Origin: Colletes latitarsis
Lineage: Eukaryota > Arthropoda > Insecta > Hymenoptera > Colletidae
Assembly (NCBI RefSeq): GCF_051014445.1
Contig: NW_027488370.1
Coordinates: 1,674,001 to 1,738,000 of the forward strand
Length of the DNA: 64,000 nucleotides
Direction: 5' to 3'
Shown: one piece after another, positions 12,341-24,514 of the stretch
Layout of the letters: each line of letters begins with the position of its first letter
Position numbering within the stretch: the stretch's first letter is position 1
The notes under the pieces: model-generated
What the model was told of the DNA's origin: nothing
The model's database searches: none
The model's input: only the letters and a program-made list of their open reading frames with translations
Position numbers and translations under genes: made by a program

Positions 12341-14190
12341 CCTGGTTTCCATCAATATTCTAGAGGACAACGCATGTTAGGTCTAGGTTAGGCCTGGGAT
12401 TTGCCCTCATCAGAGTCATACTGTGGCAGTTTTAACATACTTGTTGAACGGATCCTGGATTTTTTCTGGTTTGGTTCACGTAGTAATGTAGTACCACACT
12501 GAAACATTCAATTAAACCTTTTCTTCATAAATATTTTAGAGGATAACGCATGTTAGGTTTGGGTTAGGTCTGAGGTTTGGCCCTCATCAGGCTCATACTT
12601 TCGCATATTTCTCATACTTCATGGCTAGATCCTGGGCTGTTTCTGGATTGTATCAGGTAGTAAAGTGGTACCACACTGAAACATTCAATGAAACCTGGTC
12701 TGGATAAATATTTTAGAGGATAACGCATCTTAGGTCTGGGTTAGGTCTAAGATTTGCCCTCATCAGGCTCACAGTTTAGCGTTTTTCACATACTTCTTGA
12801 ACAGATCCTGGGCTTTCTCTGGTTTGGATCAGGAAGTAGTGTGGTACCACACTGAAACAGTCAGTGAAACCTGTTTTCCAACAATATTTTAGAGGACAAC
12901 GCAAGTTAGGTCTAGGTAAGGCCTGAGATTTTCACTGATCAGACTCATACTTTCGCATTCTTCACATACTTGTTGAACGGATCCTGGGTTTTTTCTGGTT
13001 TGGATCACGTAGTATTGTGGTACCACACTGAAACATTCAATTAACCCTGGTCTTGATAAATATTTTAGAGGATAACGCATGTTAGGTCTAGGTTAGGCCT
13101 GGGATTTTCACTCATCAGACTCATACTTTCGCATTCTTCACATACTTGTTGAACGGATCCTGGGTTATTTCTGGTTTGGATCACGTAGTAATGTGGGACC
13201 ACACTGAAACAGTCAAATAAACCTGGTTTTGATCAATATTTTAGAGAATAATTCATGTTAGGTCTAGGTTAGGTCTGGGATTTGCTCCCATCAGGCTCAT
13301 TCTTTCGCATATTTCTCATACTTGATCGCTAGAGCCTGGGCTTTTTCTGGATTGCATCACGTAGTAATGAAGTACAACACTGAAACAGTCAATTAAACCT
13401 GGTCTTGATAAATATTTTAGTGGATAACGCATGCTAGGTTTGGGTTAGGTCTAGGATTTGCCCTCATCAGGCTCATACTTTCGCATATTTCGCATACTTC
13501 ATGGCTAGATCCTGGGCTGTTTCTGGATTGTATCACGTAGTAATGTGGCACCAAGCTGAAACAGTCGATTAAACCTGGTTTCGATCAATATTTTATAGGA
13601 TAACGCAAGTTAAGTCTGGGATAGGTCTGGGATTTGACCTCATCAGACTCATACTTTCGCGTTTTTCACATACTTGTTGAACAGATCCTGGGTTTTTTCT
13701 GGTTTGGATCACGTAGTAGTGTGGTACCACGCTGAAACAGTCCATTAAACCTGGTTTGGATCAGTATTTTAGAGGATAACGCATGTTAGGTCTAGGTTAG
13801 TCCTGGGATTTTCACTCATCAGACTCATACTTTCGCATTCTTCGCATACTTGTTGAACGGATCCTGGGTTATTTCTGGTTTGGGTCACGCAGTAATGTGG
13901 GACCACACTGAAACAGTCAATTAAACCAGGTTTCGATCAATATTTTAGAGAATAATTCATGTTAGGTCTAGGTTAGGTCTGGGATTTGCTCCCATCAGGC
14001 TCATACTTTCGCATATTTCTCATACTTCATGGCTAGATCCTGGGCTATTTCTGGATTGGATCACGTAGTAATGTGGCACCACGCTGAAACAGTCGATTAA
14101 ACCTGGTTTCGATCAATATTTTAGAGGATAACGCAAGTTAAGTCTGGGATAGGTCTGGGATTTGACCTCATCAGACTCATACTTTCGCAT
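12341..14190 (+). repeat. Family A multimer, copy 4 (partial, dispersed)
   Basis: This segment repeats the order of copies 1 and 3, separated from copy 3 by the mixed stretch. It has the ATTCTAGAGG and CTGTGGCAGTTTT monomer, the CTCACAGTTTAGCG monomer, the CAACAATATTTT monomer, the GATCGCTAGAGCCTGGG monomer (near 13,325) and the ACCAAGCTG monomer (near 13,552). The monomer with CCCTTATCAGGG seen in copies 1 and 3 is missing, so the three-monomer section is reduced to two. A monomer with GTATTTTAGAGG and AGTCCTGGG then recurs at both 13,760 and 14,290. Confidence 0.8.
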
Positions 14191-14381
14191 TCTTCACATA
14201 CTTGCTGAACAGATCCTGGGTTATTTTCTGGTTTGGATCACGTAGTAGTGTGGTACCACGCTGAAACAGTCCATTAAACCTGGTTTGGATCAGTATTTTA
14301 GAGGATAACGCATGTTAGGTCTAGGTTAGTCCTGGGATTTTCACTCATCAGACTCATACTTTCGCATTCTTCGCATACTTG

Positions 14382-15640
14382 TTGGACGGATCCTGGGTTT
14401 TTTCTGGTTTGGATCACGTAGTAATGTCGGACCACACTGAAACAGTCAATTAAACCTGGTTTCGATCAATAGTTTAGAGAATAATTCATGTTAGGTCTAG
14501 GTTAGATCTGGGATTTGCTCTCATCAGGCTTATTCTTTCGCATATTTCTCATACTTCATGGCTAGATCCTGGGCTGTTTCTGGATTGTATCACGTAGTAA
14601 TGTGGTACCACGCTGAAACAGTCAATTAAACCTGGCTTCGATCAATATTTTAGAGGATAACGCAAGTCAGGTCTGGGATAGGTCTAGGATTTGCCCTCAT
14701 CAGGCTCTTACTTTCGCATATTTCTCATACTTCATGGCTAGATCCAGGGCTATTTCTGGATTGGATCACGTAGTAAAGTGGTACCACACTGAAACATTCA
14801 ATTAAACCTGGTCTGGATAAATATTTTAGAGGATAACGCATCTTAGGTCTGGGTTAGGTCTAAGATTTGCCCTCATCAGGCTCACAGTTTCGCGTTTTTC
14901 ACATACTTGTTGAACAGATCCTGGGTTTTTTGTGGTTTGGATCACGAAGTAGTGTGGTACCACACTGAAACAGTCCATTAAACCAGGTTTCGCTCAATAT
15001 TTTGGAGGATAACGCATGTTAGGTCTAGGTTAGGTCTGGTTTTGCTCTCATCAGGCTCATTCTTTCGCATATTTCTCATACTTGATGGCTAGATCCTGGG
15101 CTTTTTCTGGATTGCATCACGTAGTAATGTAGTACCACACTGAAACAGTCAATGAAACCTGGTTTCGAACAATATTTTAGAGGACAACGCATGTTAGGTC
15201 TAGGGTAGGCCTGGGATTTTCACTCATCAGACTCATACTTTCGCATTCTTCACATACTTGTTGAACGGATCCTGGGTTTTTTCTGGTTTGGATCACGTAG
15301 TAATGTGGTACCACACTGAGACAGTCAATGAAACCTGGTTTCCATCAATATTTTAGAGGACAACGCAAGTTAGGTCTAGGTAAGGCCTGAGATTTTCACT
15401 GATCGGACTCATACTTTCGCATTTTTCCCATACTTGTTCAACGGATCCTGGGTTTTTTCTGGTTTGGATCACGAAGTAGTGTGGTACCACACTGAAACAG
15501 TCCATTAAACCTGGTTTCGCTCAATATTTTAGAGGATAACGCATGTAAGGTCTAGGATAGGTCTGGGATTTGCTCTCATCAGGTTCATTCTTTCGCATAT
15601 TTCTCATACTTGATGGCTAGATCCTGGGTTATTTTCTGGT
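14382..15640 (+). repeat. Family A local duplication, copy 1 (left)
   Basis: The segment begins with the diagnostic GTTGGACGGATCC and AATGTCGGACC variants, and includes AGTCTGGTTTTGC-type monomers, CACTGAGACAGTCAATG and TTTTTCCCATACTTGTTCAACG. The same series recurs starting at 16,143. The offset is 1,761 bp at the left end and exactly 1,408 bp from the GAGACAG monomer onward, so two monomers present here (about 14,660-15,000) are missing from the second copy. Confidence 0.8.
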
Positions 15641-16142
15641 TTGGACCACGTAGTAATGTGGTACCACACTGAAACGGTCAATTAAACCTGGTTTCGATCA
15701 ATATTTTAGAGGATAACGCAAGTTAGATCTGGGATAGGTCTGGGATTTGCCCTCATCAGGCTCATACCTTCGCATTCTTCACATACTTGTTGAACTGATC
15801 CTGGTTTTTTTCTGGTTTGGATCACGTAGTAATGTGGTACCACACTGAAACGGTCAATTAAACCTGGTTTCGATCAATATTTTAGAGGATAACGCAAGTT
15901 AGGTCTGGGATAGGTCTGGGATTTGACCTCATCAGACTCATACTTTCGCACACTTCACATACTCGTTGAACAGATCCTGGGTTATTTTCTGGTTTGGATC
16001 ACATAGTAATGTGGTACCACACTGAAACAGTCGATTAAACCAGGTTTCGATCAATATTTTAGAGGGGAACGCATGTTAGGTCTAGGTTAGGCCTGGGATT
16101 TTCACTCATCAGACTCATACTTTCGCATTCTTCACATTCTTG

Positions 16143-17048
16143 TTGGACGGATCCTGGGTTTTTTCTGGTTTGGATCACGTAGTAATGTCGGACCACACTG
16201 AAACAGTCAATTACACCTGGTTTCGATCAATATTTTAGAGAATAATTCATGTTAGGTCTAGGTTAGATCTGGGATTTGCTCTCATCAGGCTCATTCTTTC
16301 GCATATTTCTCATACTTCATGGCTAGATCCTGGGCTGTTTCTGGATTGTATCACGTAGTAATGTGGTACCACGCTGAAACAGTCAATTAAACCTGGTTTC
16401 GATCAATATTTTAGAGGATAACGCATGTTAGGTCTAGGTTAGGTCTGGTTTTGCTCTCATCAGGCTCATTCTTTCACATATTTCTCATACTTGATGGTTA
16501 GATCCTGGGCTTTTTCTGGATTGCATCACGTAGCAATGTAGTACCACACTGAAACAGTCAATAAAACCTGGTTTCCAACAATATTTTAGAGGAAAACGCA
16601 TGTTAGGTCTAGGTTAGGCCTGGGATTTTCACTCATCAGACTCATACTTTCGCATTCTTCACATACTTGTTGAACGGATCCTGGGTTTTTTCTGGTTTGG
16701 ATCACGTAGTAATGTGGTACCACACTGAGACAGTCAATGAAACCTGGTTTCCATCAATATTTTAGAGGACAACGCAAGTTAGGTCTAGGTAAGGCCTGAG
16801 ATTTTCACTGATCGGACTCATACTTTCGCATTTTTCCCATACTTGTTCAACGGATCCTGGGTTTTTTCTGGTTTGGATCACGAAGTAGTGTGGTACCACA
16901 CTGAAACAGTCCATTAAACCTGCTTTCGCTCAATATTTTAGAGGATAACGCATGTAAGGTCTAGGATAGGTCTGGGATTTGCTCTCATCAGGTTCATTCT
17001 TTCGCATATTTCTCATACTTGATGGCTAGATCCTGGGTTATTTTCTGG
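16143..17048 (+). repeat. Family A local duplication, copy 2 with two-monomer deletion
   Basis: This copy repeats the series beginning at 14,382, including GTTGGACGG, GTCGGACC and GAGACAGTCAATG. The monomers with GCAAGTCAGGTCTGGG and GCATCTTAGG found in copy 1 are absent, a loss of about 353 bp that preserves register. Sequence similarity ends near 17,048, where copy 1 continues TTGGACCACGTAG and this copy continues GGGATCACATAG. Confidence 0.8.
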
Positions 17049-19221
17049 TTGGGATCACATAGTAATGTGGTACCACACTGAAACAGTCGATTAAACCAGG
17101 ATTCGATCAATATTTTTGAGGATAACGCATGTTAGGTCTAGGTTAGGCCTGGGATTTTCAATCATCAGACTCATACTTTCGCATTCTTCACATACTTGTT
17201 GAACGGATCCTGGGTTTTTTCTGGTTTGGATCACGTAGTAATGTGGGACCACACTGAAACAGTCAATTAAACCTGGTTTCGATCAATATTTTAGAGAATA
17301 ATTCATGTTAGGTGTAGGTTAGCTCTGGGATTTGCTCTCATCAGGCACATTCTTTCGCATATTTCTCAATCTTGATGGTTAGATCCTGGGCTTTTTCTGG
17401 ATTGCATCACGTAGTAATGTGGTACCACACTGAAACTTTCAATTAAACCAGGTCTTGATAAATATTTTAGAAGCTAACGTATGTTAGGTCTGGGTTAGGT
17501 CTAGGATTTGAATCCATCAGGCTCATACTTTCGCATATTTCTCATACTTCATGGCTAGATCTTGGGCTTTTTCTGGATTGCATCACGTAGTAAAGTGGTA
17601 CCACACTGCAACATTCAATGAAACCTCGTCTGGATAAATATTTTAGAGGTTAACGCATCTTAGGTCTGGATTAGGTCTACGATTTGCCCTCATCAGGCTC
17701 ACAGTTTAGCGTTTTTCACATACTTGTTCAACAGATCCTGGGTTTTTTCTGGTTTGGATCAGGTAGTAATGTGGTACCACACTGAAACGGTCAATTAAAC
17801 CTGGTTTTGATCAATATTTTAGAGGATAACGCAAGTTAGGTCTGGGATAGGTCTGGGATTTGCCCTCATCAGGCTCATACTTTCGCATTCTTCACATACT
17901 TGTTGAACTGATCCTGGGTTTTTTCTGGTTTGGATCAGGTAGTAATGTGGTACCACACTGAAACGGTCAATTAAACCTGGTTTCGATCAATATTTTAGAG
18001 GAAAACGCATCTTAGGTCTGGGTTAGGTCTACGATTTGCCCTCATCAGGCTCACAGTTTAGCGTTTTTCACATACTTGTTGAACAGATCCTGGGTTTTTT
18101 CTGGTTTGGATCACGTAGTAATGTGGTACCACACTGAAACGGTCAATTAAACCTGGTTTCGATCAATATTTTAGAGGAAAACGCAAGTTAGGTCTGGGAT
18201 AGGTCTGGGATTTGACCTCATCAGACTCATACTTTCGCACACTTCACATACTCGTTGAACAGATCCTGGGTTATTTTCTGGTTTGGATCACATAGTAATG
18301 TGGTACCACACTGAAACAGTCGATTAAACCAGGTTTCGATCAATATTTTAGAGGAGAACGCATGTTAGGTCTAGGTTAGGCCTGGGATTTTCACTCATCA
18401 GACTCATACTTTCGCATTCTTCACATTCTTGTTGAACGGATCCTGGGTTTTTTCTGGTTTGGATCACGTAGTAACGTGGGACCACACTGAAACAGTCAAT
18501 TAAACCTGGTTTCGATCAATATTTTAGAGAATAACGCAAGTTAGGTCTGGGATAGGTCTGGGATTTGACCTCATCAGGCTCATACTTTCGCATTCTTCAC
18601 ATACTTGTTGAACTGATCCTGGGTTTTTTCTGGATTGCATCACGTAGTAAAGTGGTACCACACTGAAACATTCAATGAAACCTGGTCTGGATAAATATTT
18701 TAGAGGTTAACGCATCTTAGGTCTGGATTAGGTCTACGATTTGCCCTCATCAGGCTCACAGTTTAGCGTTTTTCACATACTTGTTCAACAGATCCTGGGT
18801 TTTTTCTGGTTTGGATCACGTAGTAATGTGGTACCACACTGAAACGGTCAATTAAACCTGGTTTCGATCAATATTTTAGAGGAAAACGCAAGTTAGGTCT
18901 GGGATAGGTCTGGGATTTGACCTCATCAGACTCATACTTTCGCACACTTCACATACTCGTTGAACAGATCCTGGGTTATTTTCTGGTTTGGATCACATAG
19001 TAATGTGGTACCACACTGAAACAGTCGATTAAACCAGGTTTCGATCAATATTTTAGAGGAGAACGCATGTTAGGTCTAGGTTAGGCCTGGCATTTTCACT
19101 CATCAGACTCATACTTTCGCATTCTTCACATTCTTGTTGAACGGATCCTGGGTTTTTTCTGGTTTGGATCACGTAGTAATGTGCATCCACACTGAAACAG
19201 TCAATTAAACCTGGTTTCGAT
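17049..19221 (+). repeat. Family A segment with 4- and 6-monomer recurrences
   Basis: No gene is present. A section of about 460 bp (about 18,010-18,470) recurs at about 18,715-19,175 with a 705-bp offset, marked by GGAAAACGCAAG at 18,176 and 18,881. A monomer with GAGGTTAACGCATCTTAGG and GGATTAGGTCTACG occurs at 17,646 and 18,703, 1,057 bp apart. These spacings are four and six monomers plus one base. Confidence 0.75.
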
Positions 19222-20640
19222 CAATATTTTAGAGGATAACGCAAGTTAGGTCTGGGATAGGTCTAGGATTTGCCCTCATCAGGCTCTTACTTTCGCATAT
19301 TTCTCATACTTCATGGCTAGATCCTGGGCTATTTCTGGATTGGATCACGTAGTAAAGTGGTACCACACTGAAACATTCAATTAAACCTGGTCTGGATAAA
19401 TATTTTAGAGGATAACGCATCTTAGGTCTGGGTTAGGTCTAAGCTTTGCCCTCATCAGGCTCACAGTTTCGCGTTTTTCACATACTTGTTGAACAGATCC
19501 TGGGTTTTTTCTGGTTTGGATCACGAAGTAGTGTGGTACCACACTGAAACAGTCCATTAAACCAGGTTTCGCTCAATATTTTAGAGGATAACGCATGTTA
19601 GGTCTAGGTTAGGTCTGGTTTTGCTCTCATCATGCTCATTCTTTCGCATATTTCTCATACTTGATGGCTAGATCCTGGGCTTTTTCTGGATTGCATCACG
19701 TAGTAATGTAGTACCACACTGAAACAGTCAATGAAACCTGGTTTCCATCAATATTTTAGAGGACAACGCATGTTAGGTCCAGGTTAGCCCTGGGAATTAC
19801 ACTCATCAGACTCATACTTTCGCACACTTCACATACTCCTTGAACAGATCCTGGGTTATTTTCTGGTTTGGGTCACGTAGTAGTGTGATACCACACTGAA
19901 ACAGTCGATTAAACCTGGTTTCGATCAATATTTTAGAGGATAACGCATGTTAGGTCTAGGTCAGCCCTGGGAATAACACTCATCAGACTCATACTTTCGC
20001 ATTCTTCACATACTTGTTGAACTGATCCTGGGTTTTTTCTGGTTTGGATCACGTAGTAATGTGGTACCACACTGAAACAGTTGATTAAACCTGGTTTCGA
20101 TCAATATTTTAGAGGATAACGAATGTTAGGTCTATGTTAGCCCTGGGATTCTCACTCATCAGACTCATACTTTCGCACACTTCACATACTCCTTGAACAG
20201 ATCCTGGGTTATTTTCTGGTTTGGGTCACGTAGTAGTGTGATACCACACTGAAACAGTCGATTAAACCTGGTTTCGATCAATATTTTAGAGGATAACGCA
20301 TGTTAGGTCTAGGTCAGCCCTGGGAATAACACTCATCAGACTCATACTTTCGCATTCTTCACATACTTGTTGAACTGATCCTGGGTTTTTTCTGGTTTGG
20401 ATCACGTAGTAATGTGGTACCACACTGAAACAGTTGATTAAACCTGGTTTCGATCAATATTTTAGTGGATAATGCATGTTAGGTCTATGTTAGCCCTGGG
20501 ATTCTCACTCATCAGACTCATACTTTCGCACACTTCACATACTCCTTGAACAGATCCTGGGTTATTTTCTGGTTTGGATCACGTAGTAATGTGGTACCGC
20601 ACTGAAACAGTCGATTAAACCTGGTTTCGATCAATATTTT
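19222..20640 (+). repeat. Family A segment with dispersed and dimer duplications
   Basis: The left part (about 19,222-19,752) repeats 14,640-15,170 at an offset of about 4,579 bp, including the unusual CCATTAAACCAGG and GGTCTGGTTTTGC variants. The right part contains a two-monomer tandem duplication: AGCCCTGGGAATAACACTC occurs near 19,965 and again 353 bp later near 20,318, followed each time by GTTGATTAAACC and a TCTATGTTAGCCC monomer. Confidence 0.75.
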
Positions 20641-23600
20641 AGAGGATAACGCATGTTAAGTGTAGGTTAGGTCTGGGATTTTCACTCATCAGACTCATAC
20701 TTTCGCATTCTTCACATACTTGTTGAACGGATCCTGGGTTTTTTCTGGTTTGGATCACGTAGTAATGTGGTACCACAATGAAACAGTCGATTAAACCTGG
20801 TTTCGATCAATATTTTTGAGGATAACGCAAGTTAGGTCTGGGATAGGTCTGGGATTTTCACTCATCAGACTCATACTTTCGCATTATTCACATACTTGTA
20901 GAACGGCTCCTGGGTTTTTTTCTGGTTTGGATCACGTAGTAATGTGGTACCACACTGAAACAGTCGATTAAACCTGGTTTCGATCAATATTTTAGAGGAT
21001 AACGCAAGTTAAGTCTGGGATAGGTCTGGGATTTTACCTCATCAGACTCATACTTTCGCATTCTTCACATACTTGTAGAACGGATCCAGGGTTTTTTCTG
21101 GTTTGGTTCACGTAGTAATGTGGTACCACACTGAAACGGTCAATTAAACCTGGTTTCGATCAATATTTTAGAGGAAAACGCAAGTTAGGTCTGGGATAGG
21201 TCTGGGATTTTCACTCATCAGACTCATACTTTCGCATTATTCACATACTTGTAGAACGGATCCTGGGTTTTTTCTGGTTTGGATCACGTAGTAATGTGGT
21301 ACCACACTGAAACAGTCGATTAAACCTGGTTTCGATCAATATTTTAGAGGATAACGCAAGTTAAGTCTGGGATAGGTCTGGGATTTTACCTCATCAGACT
21401 CATACTTTCGCATTCTTCACATACTTGTTGAACGGATCCAGGGTTTTTTCTGGTTTGGTTCACGTAGTAATGTGGTACCACACTGAAACATTCAATTAAA
21501 CCTGGTCTTGATAAATATTTTAGAGGATAACGCATGTTAGGTTTGGGTTAGGTCTAGGATTTGCCCTCATCAGGCTCATACTTTCGCATATTTCTCATAC
21601 TTCATGGCTAGATCCTGGTCTGTTTCTGGATTGTATCACGTAGTAATGTGGTACCACGCTGAAACAGTCGATTAAACCTGGTTTCGATAAATATTTTAGA
21701 GGATAACGCAAGTTAAGTCTGGGATAGGTCTGGGATTTTCCCTCATCAGACTCATACTTTCGCATTCTTCACATACTTGTTGAACGGATCCTGTGTTTTT
21801 TCTGGTTTGGATCACGTAGTAATGTGGGACCACACTGAAACAATCAATTCAACCTGATCTTGATAAATATTTTAGAGGATAACGCATATTAGGTCTGGGT
21901 TAGGTCTAGGATTTGCCCTCATCAGGCTCATACTTTCGCATATTTCTCATACTTCATGGCTAGATCCTGGGCTGTTTCTGGATTGTAACACGTAGTAATG
22001 TGGTACCACGCTGAAACAGACAATTAAACCTGGTTTCGATCAATATTTTAGAGGATAACGCAAGTTAGGTCTGGGATAGGTCTAGGATTTACCCTCATCA
22101 GGCTCTTACTTTCGCATATTTCTCATACTTCATGGCTAGATCCTGGGCTATTCCTGGATTGGATCACGTAGTAAAGTGGTACCACACTGAAACATTCAAT
22201 GAAACCTGGTCTGGATAAATATTTTAGAGGATAACGCATCTTAGGTCTGGGTTAGGTCTAAGATTTGCCCTCATCAGGCTCACAGTTTAGCGTTTTTCAC
22301 ATACTTCTCGAACAGATCCTGGGCTTTCTCTGGTTTGGATCACGAAGTAGTGTGGTACCACACTGAAACAGTCCATTAAACCTGGTTTCGCTCAATATTT
22401 TAGAGGATAGCGCATGTTAGGTCTAGGTTAGGTCTGGGATTTGCTGTCATCAGGCTCATTCTTTCGCATATTTCTCATACTTAAATGGCTAGATCTTGGG
22501 CTTTTTCTGGATTGCATCACGTAGTAATGAAGTACAACACTGAAACAGTCAATTAGACCTTGTTTCGATCAATATTTTAGAGGACAACGCAAGTTAGGTC
22601 TAGGTAAGGCCTGAGATTTTCACTGATCAGACTCATACTTTCGCATTCTTCACATACTTGTTGAACGGATCCTGGGTTTATTCTGGTTTGGTTCTCGTAG
22701 TAATGTGGTACCACACTGAAACGGTCAATTAAACCTGGTTTCGATCAATATTTTAGAGGATAACGCAAGTTAGGTCTGGGATAGGTCTGGGATTTGCCCT
22801 CATCAGGCTCATACTTTCGCATTCTTCACATACTTGTTGAACTGATCCTGGGTTTTTTCTGGTTTGGATCACGTAGTAATGTGGTACCACACTGAAACGG
22901 TCAATTAAACCTGGTTTCGATCAATATTTTAGAGGATAACGCAAGTTAGGTCTGGGATAGGTCTGGGATTTGACCTCATCAGACTCATACTTTCGCACAC
23001 TTCACATACTCGTTGAACAGATCCTGGGTTATTTTCTGGTTTGGATCGCATAGTAATGTGGTACCACACTGAAACAGTCGATTAAACCAGGTTTCGATCA
23101 ATATTTTAGAGGAGAACGCATGATAGGTCTAGGTTAGGACTGGGATTTTCACTCATCAGACTCATACTTTCGCAGTCTTCACATACCTGTTGAACGGATC
23201 CTGGGTTTTTTCTGGTTTGGATCACGTAGTAATGTGGTACCACACTGAAACAGTCGATTAAACCTGGTTTCGATCAATATTTTAGAGGATAACGCATGTT
23301 AAGTCTAGGTTAGGTCTGGGATTTTCACTCATCAGACTCATACTTTCGCACACTTCACATACTTGTAGAACGGATCCTGGGTTTTTTCTGGTTTGGATCA
23401 CGTAGTAATGTGGTACCACACTGATACATTCAATGAAACCTGGTTTCGATCAATATCTTAGAGAATAATTCATGTTAGGTCTAGGTTAGGTCTGGGATTT
23501 GCCCTCATCAGGCTCATTCTTTCGCATATTTCTCAAACTTGATGGCTAGATCCTGGGCTTTTTCTGGATTGCATCACGTAGTAATGAAGTACAACACGGA

Positions 23601-24337
23601 AACTGTCAATTAAACCTGGTTTCCATCAATATCTTAGAGGACAACGGAAGTTAGGTCTGGGATATGTCTGGGATTTGCCCTCATCAGGGTCATACTGTCG
23701 CAGTTTTAACATACTTGTTGAACGGATCCAGGGTTTTTTCTGGTTTGGTTCACGTAGTAATGTGGTACCACACTGAAACATTCAATTAAACCTGGTCTTG
23801 ATAAATATTTTAGAGGACAACGCATGTTAGGTTTGGGTTAGGTCTAGGATTTGCCCTTATCAGGCTCATACTTTCGCATATTTCTCATACTTCATGGCTA
23901 GATCCTGGTCTGTTTCTGGATGGTATCACGTAGTAATGTGGTACCACGCTGAAACAGTCAATTAAACCTGGTTTCGATCAACATTTTAGAGGATAACGCA
24001 AGTTAAGTCTGGGATAGGTCTGGGATTTGACCTCATCAGACTCATACTTTCGCATTCTTCACATACTTGTTGAACGGATCCTGGGTTTTTTCTGGTTTGG
24101 CTCACGTAGTAATGTGGGACCACACTGAACAGTCGACTAAACCTGGTTTCGATCAATATTTTAGAGGATAACGCATGTTAGGTCTAGGTTAGGCCTGGGA
24201 TTTTCCCTCATCAGACTCATACTTTCGCATTCTTCACATACTTGTTGAACGGATCCTGGGTTTTTTCTGGTTTGGATCACGTAGTAATGTGGGACCACAC
24301 TGAAGCAGTCAAGTAAACCTGGTTTCGATCAATATTT
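20641..24337 (+). repeat. Family A ~21-22-monomer tandem duplication, copy 1
   Basis: A long series of distinctive monomers here is repeated immediately downstream. Diagnostic variants include TACCACAATGAAAC, GCATTATTCACATACTTGTAG, GGATCCAGGG, CTGATCTTGATAAATA, ACTTAAATGGC, CGCAGTCTTCACATACC and the one-base-deleted CACTGAACAGTCGAC near 24,127. The offset to copy 2 is about 3,875 bp on the left and 3,698 bp on the right. Inside it, two monomers with TTATTCACATACTTGTAG and GGGATTTTACC are themselves duplicated in tandem (about 20,860-21,560). Confidence 0.88.
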
Positions 24338-24514
24338 TAGAGGATAACGCATGTTAAGTGTAGGTTAGGTCTGGGATTTTCACTCATCAGACTCATACTT
24401 TCGCACACTTCACATACTCCTTGAACAGATCCTGGGTTATTTTCTGGTTTGGATCACATAGTAATGTGGTACCACACTGAAACAGTCGATTAAACCAGGT
24501 GTCGATCAATATTT

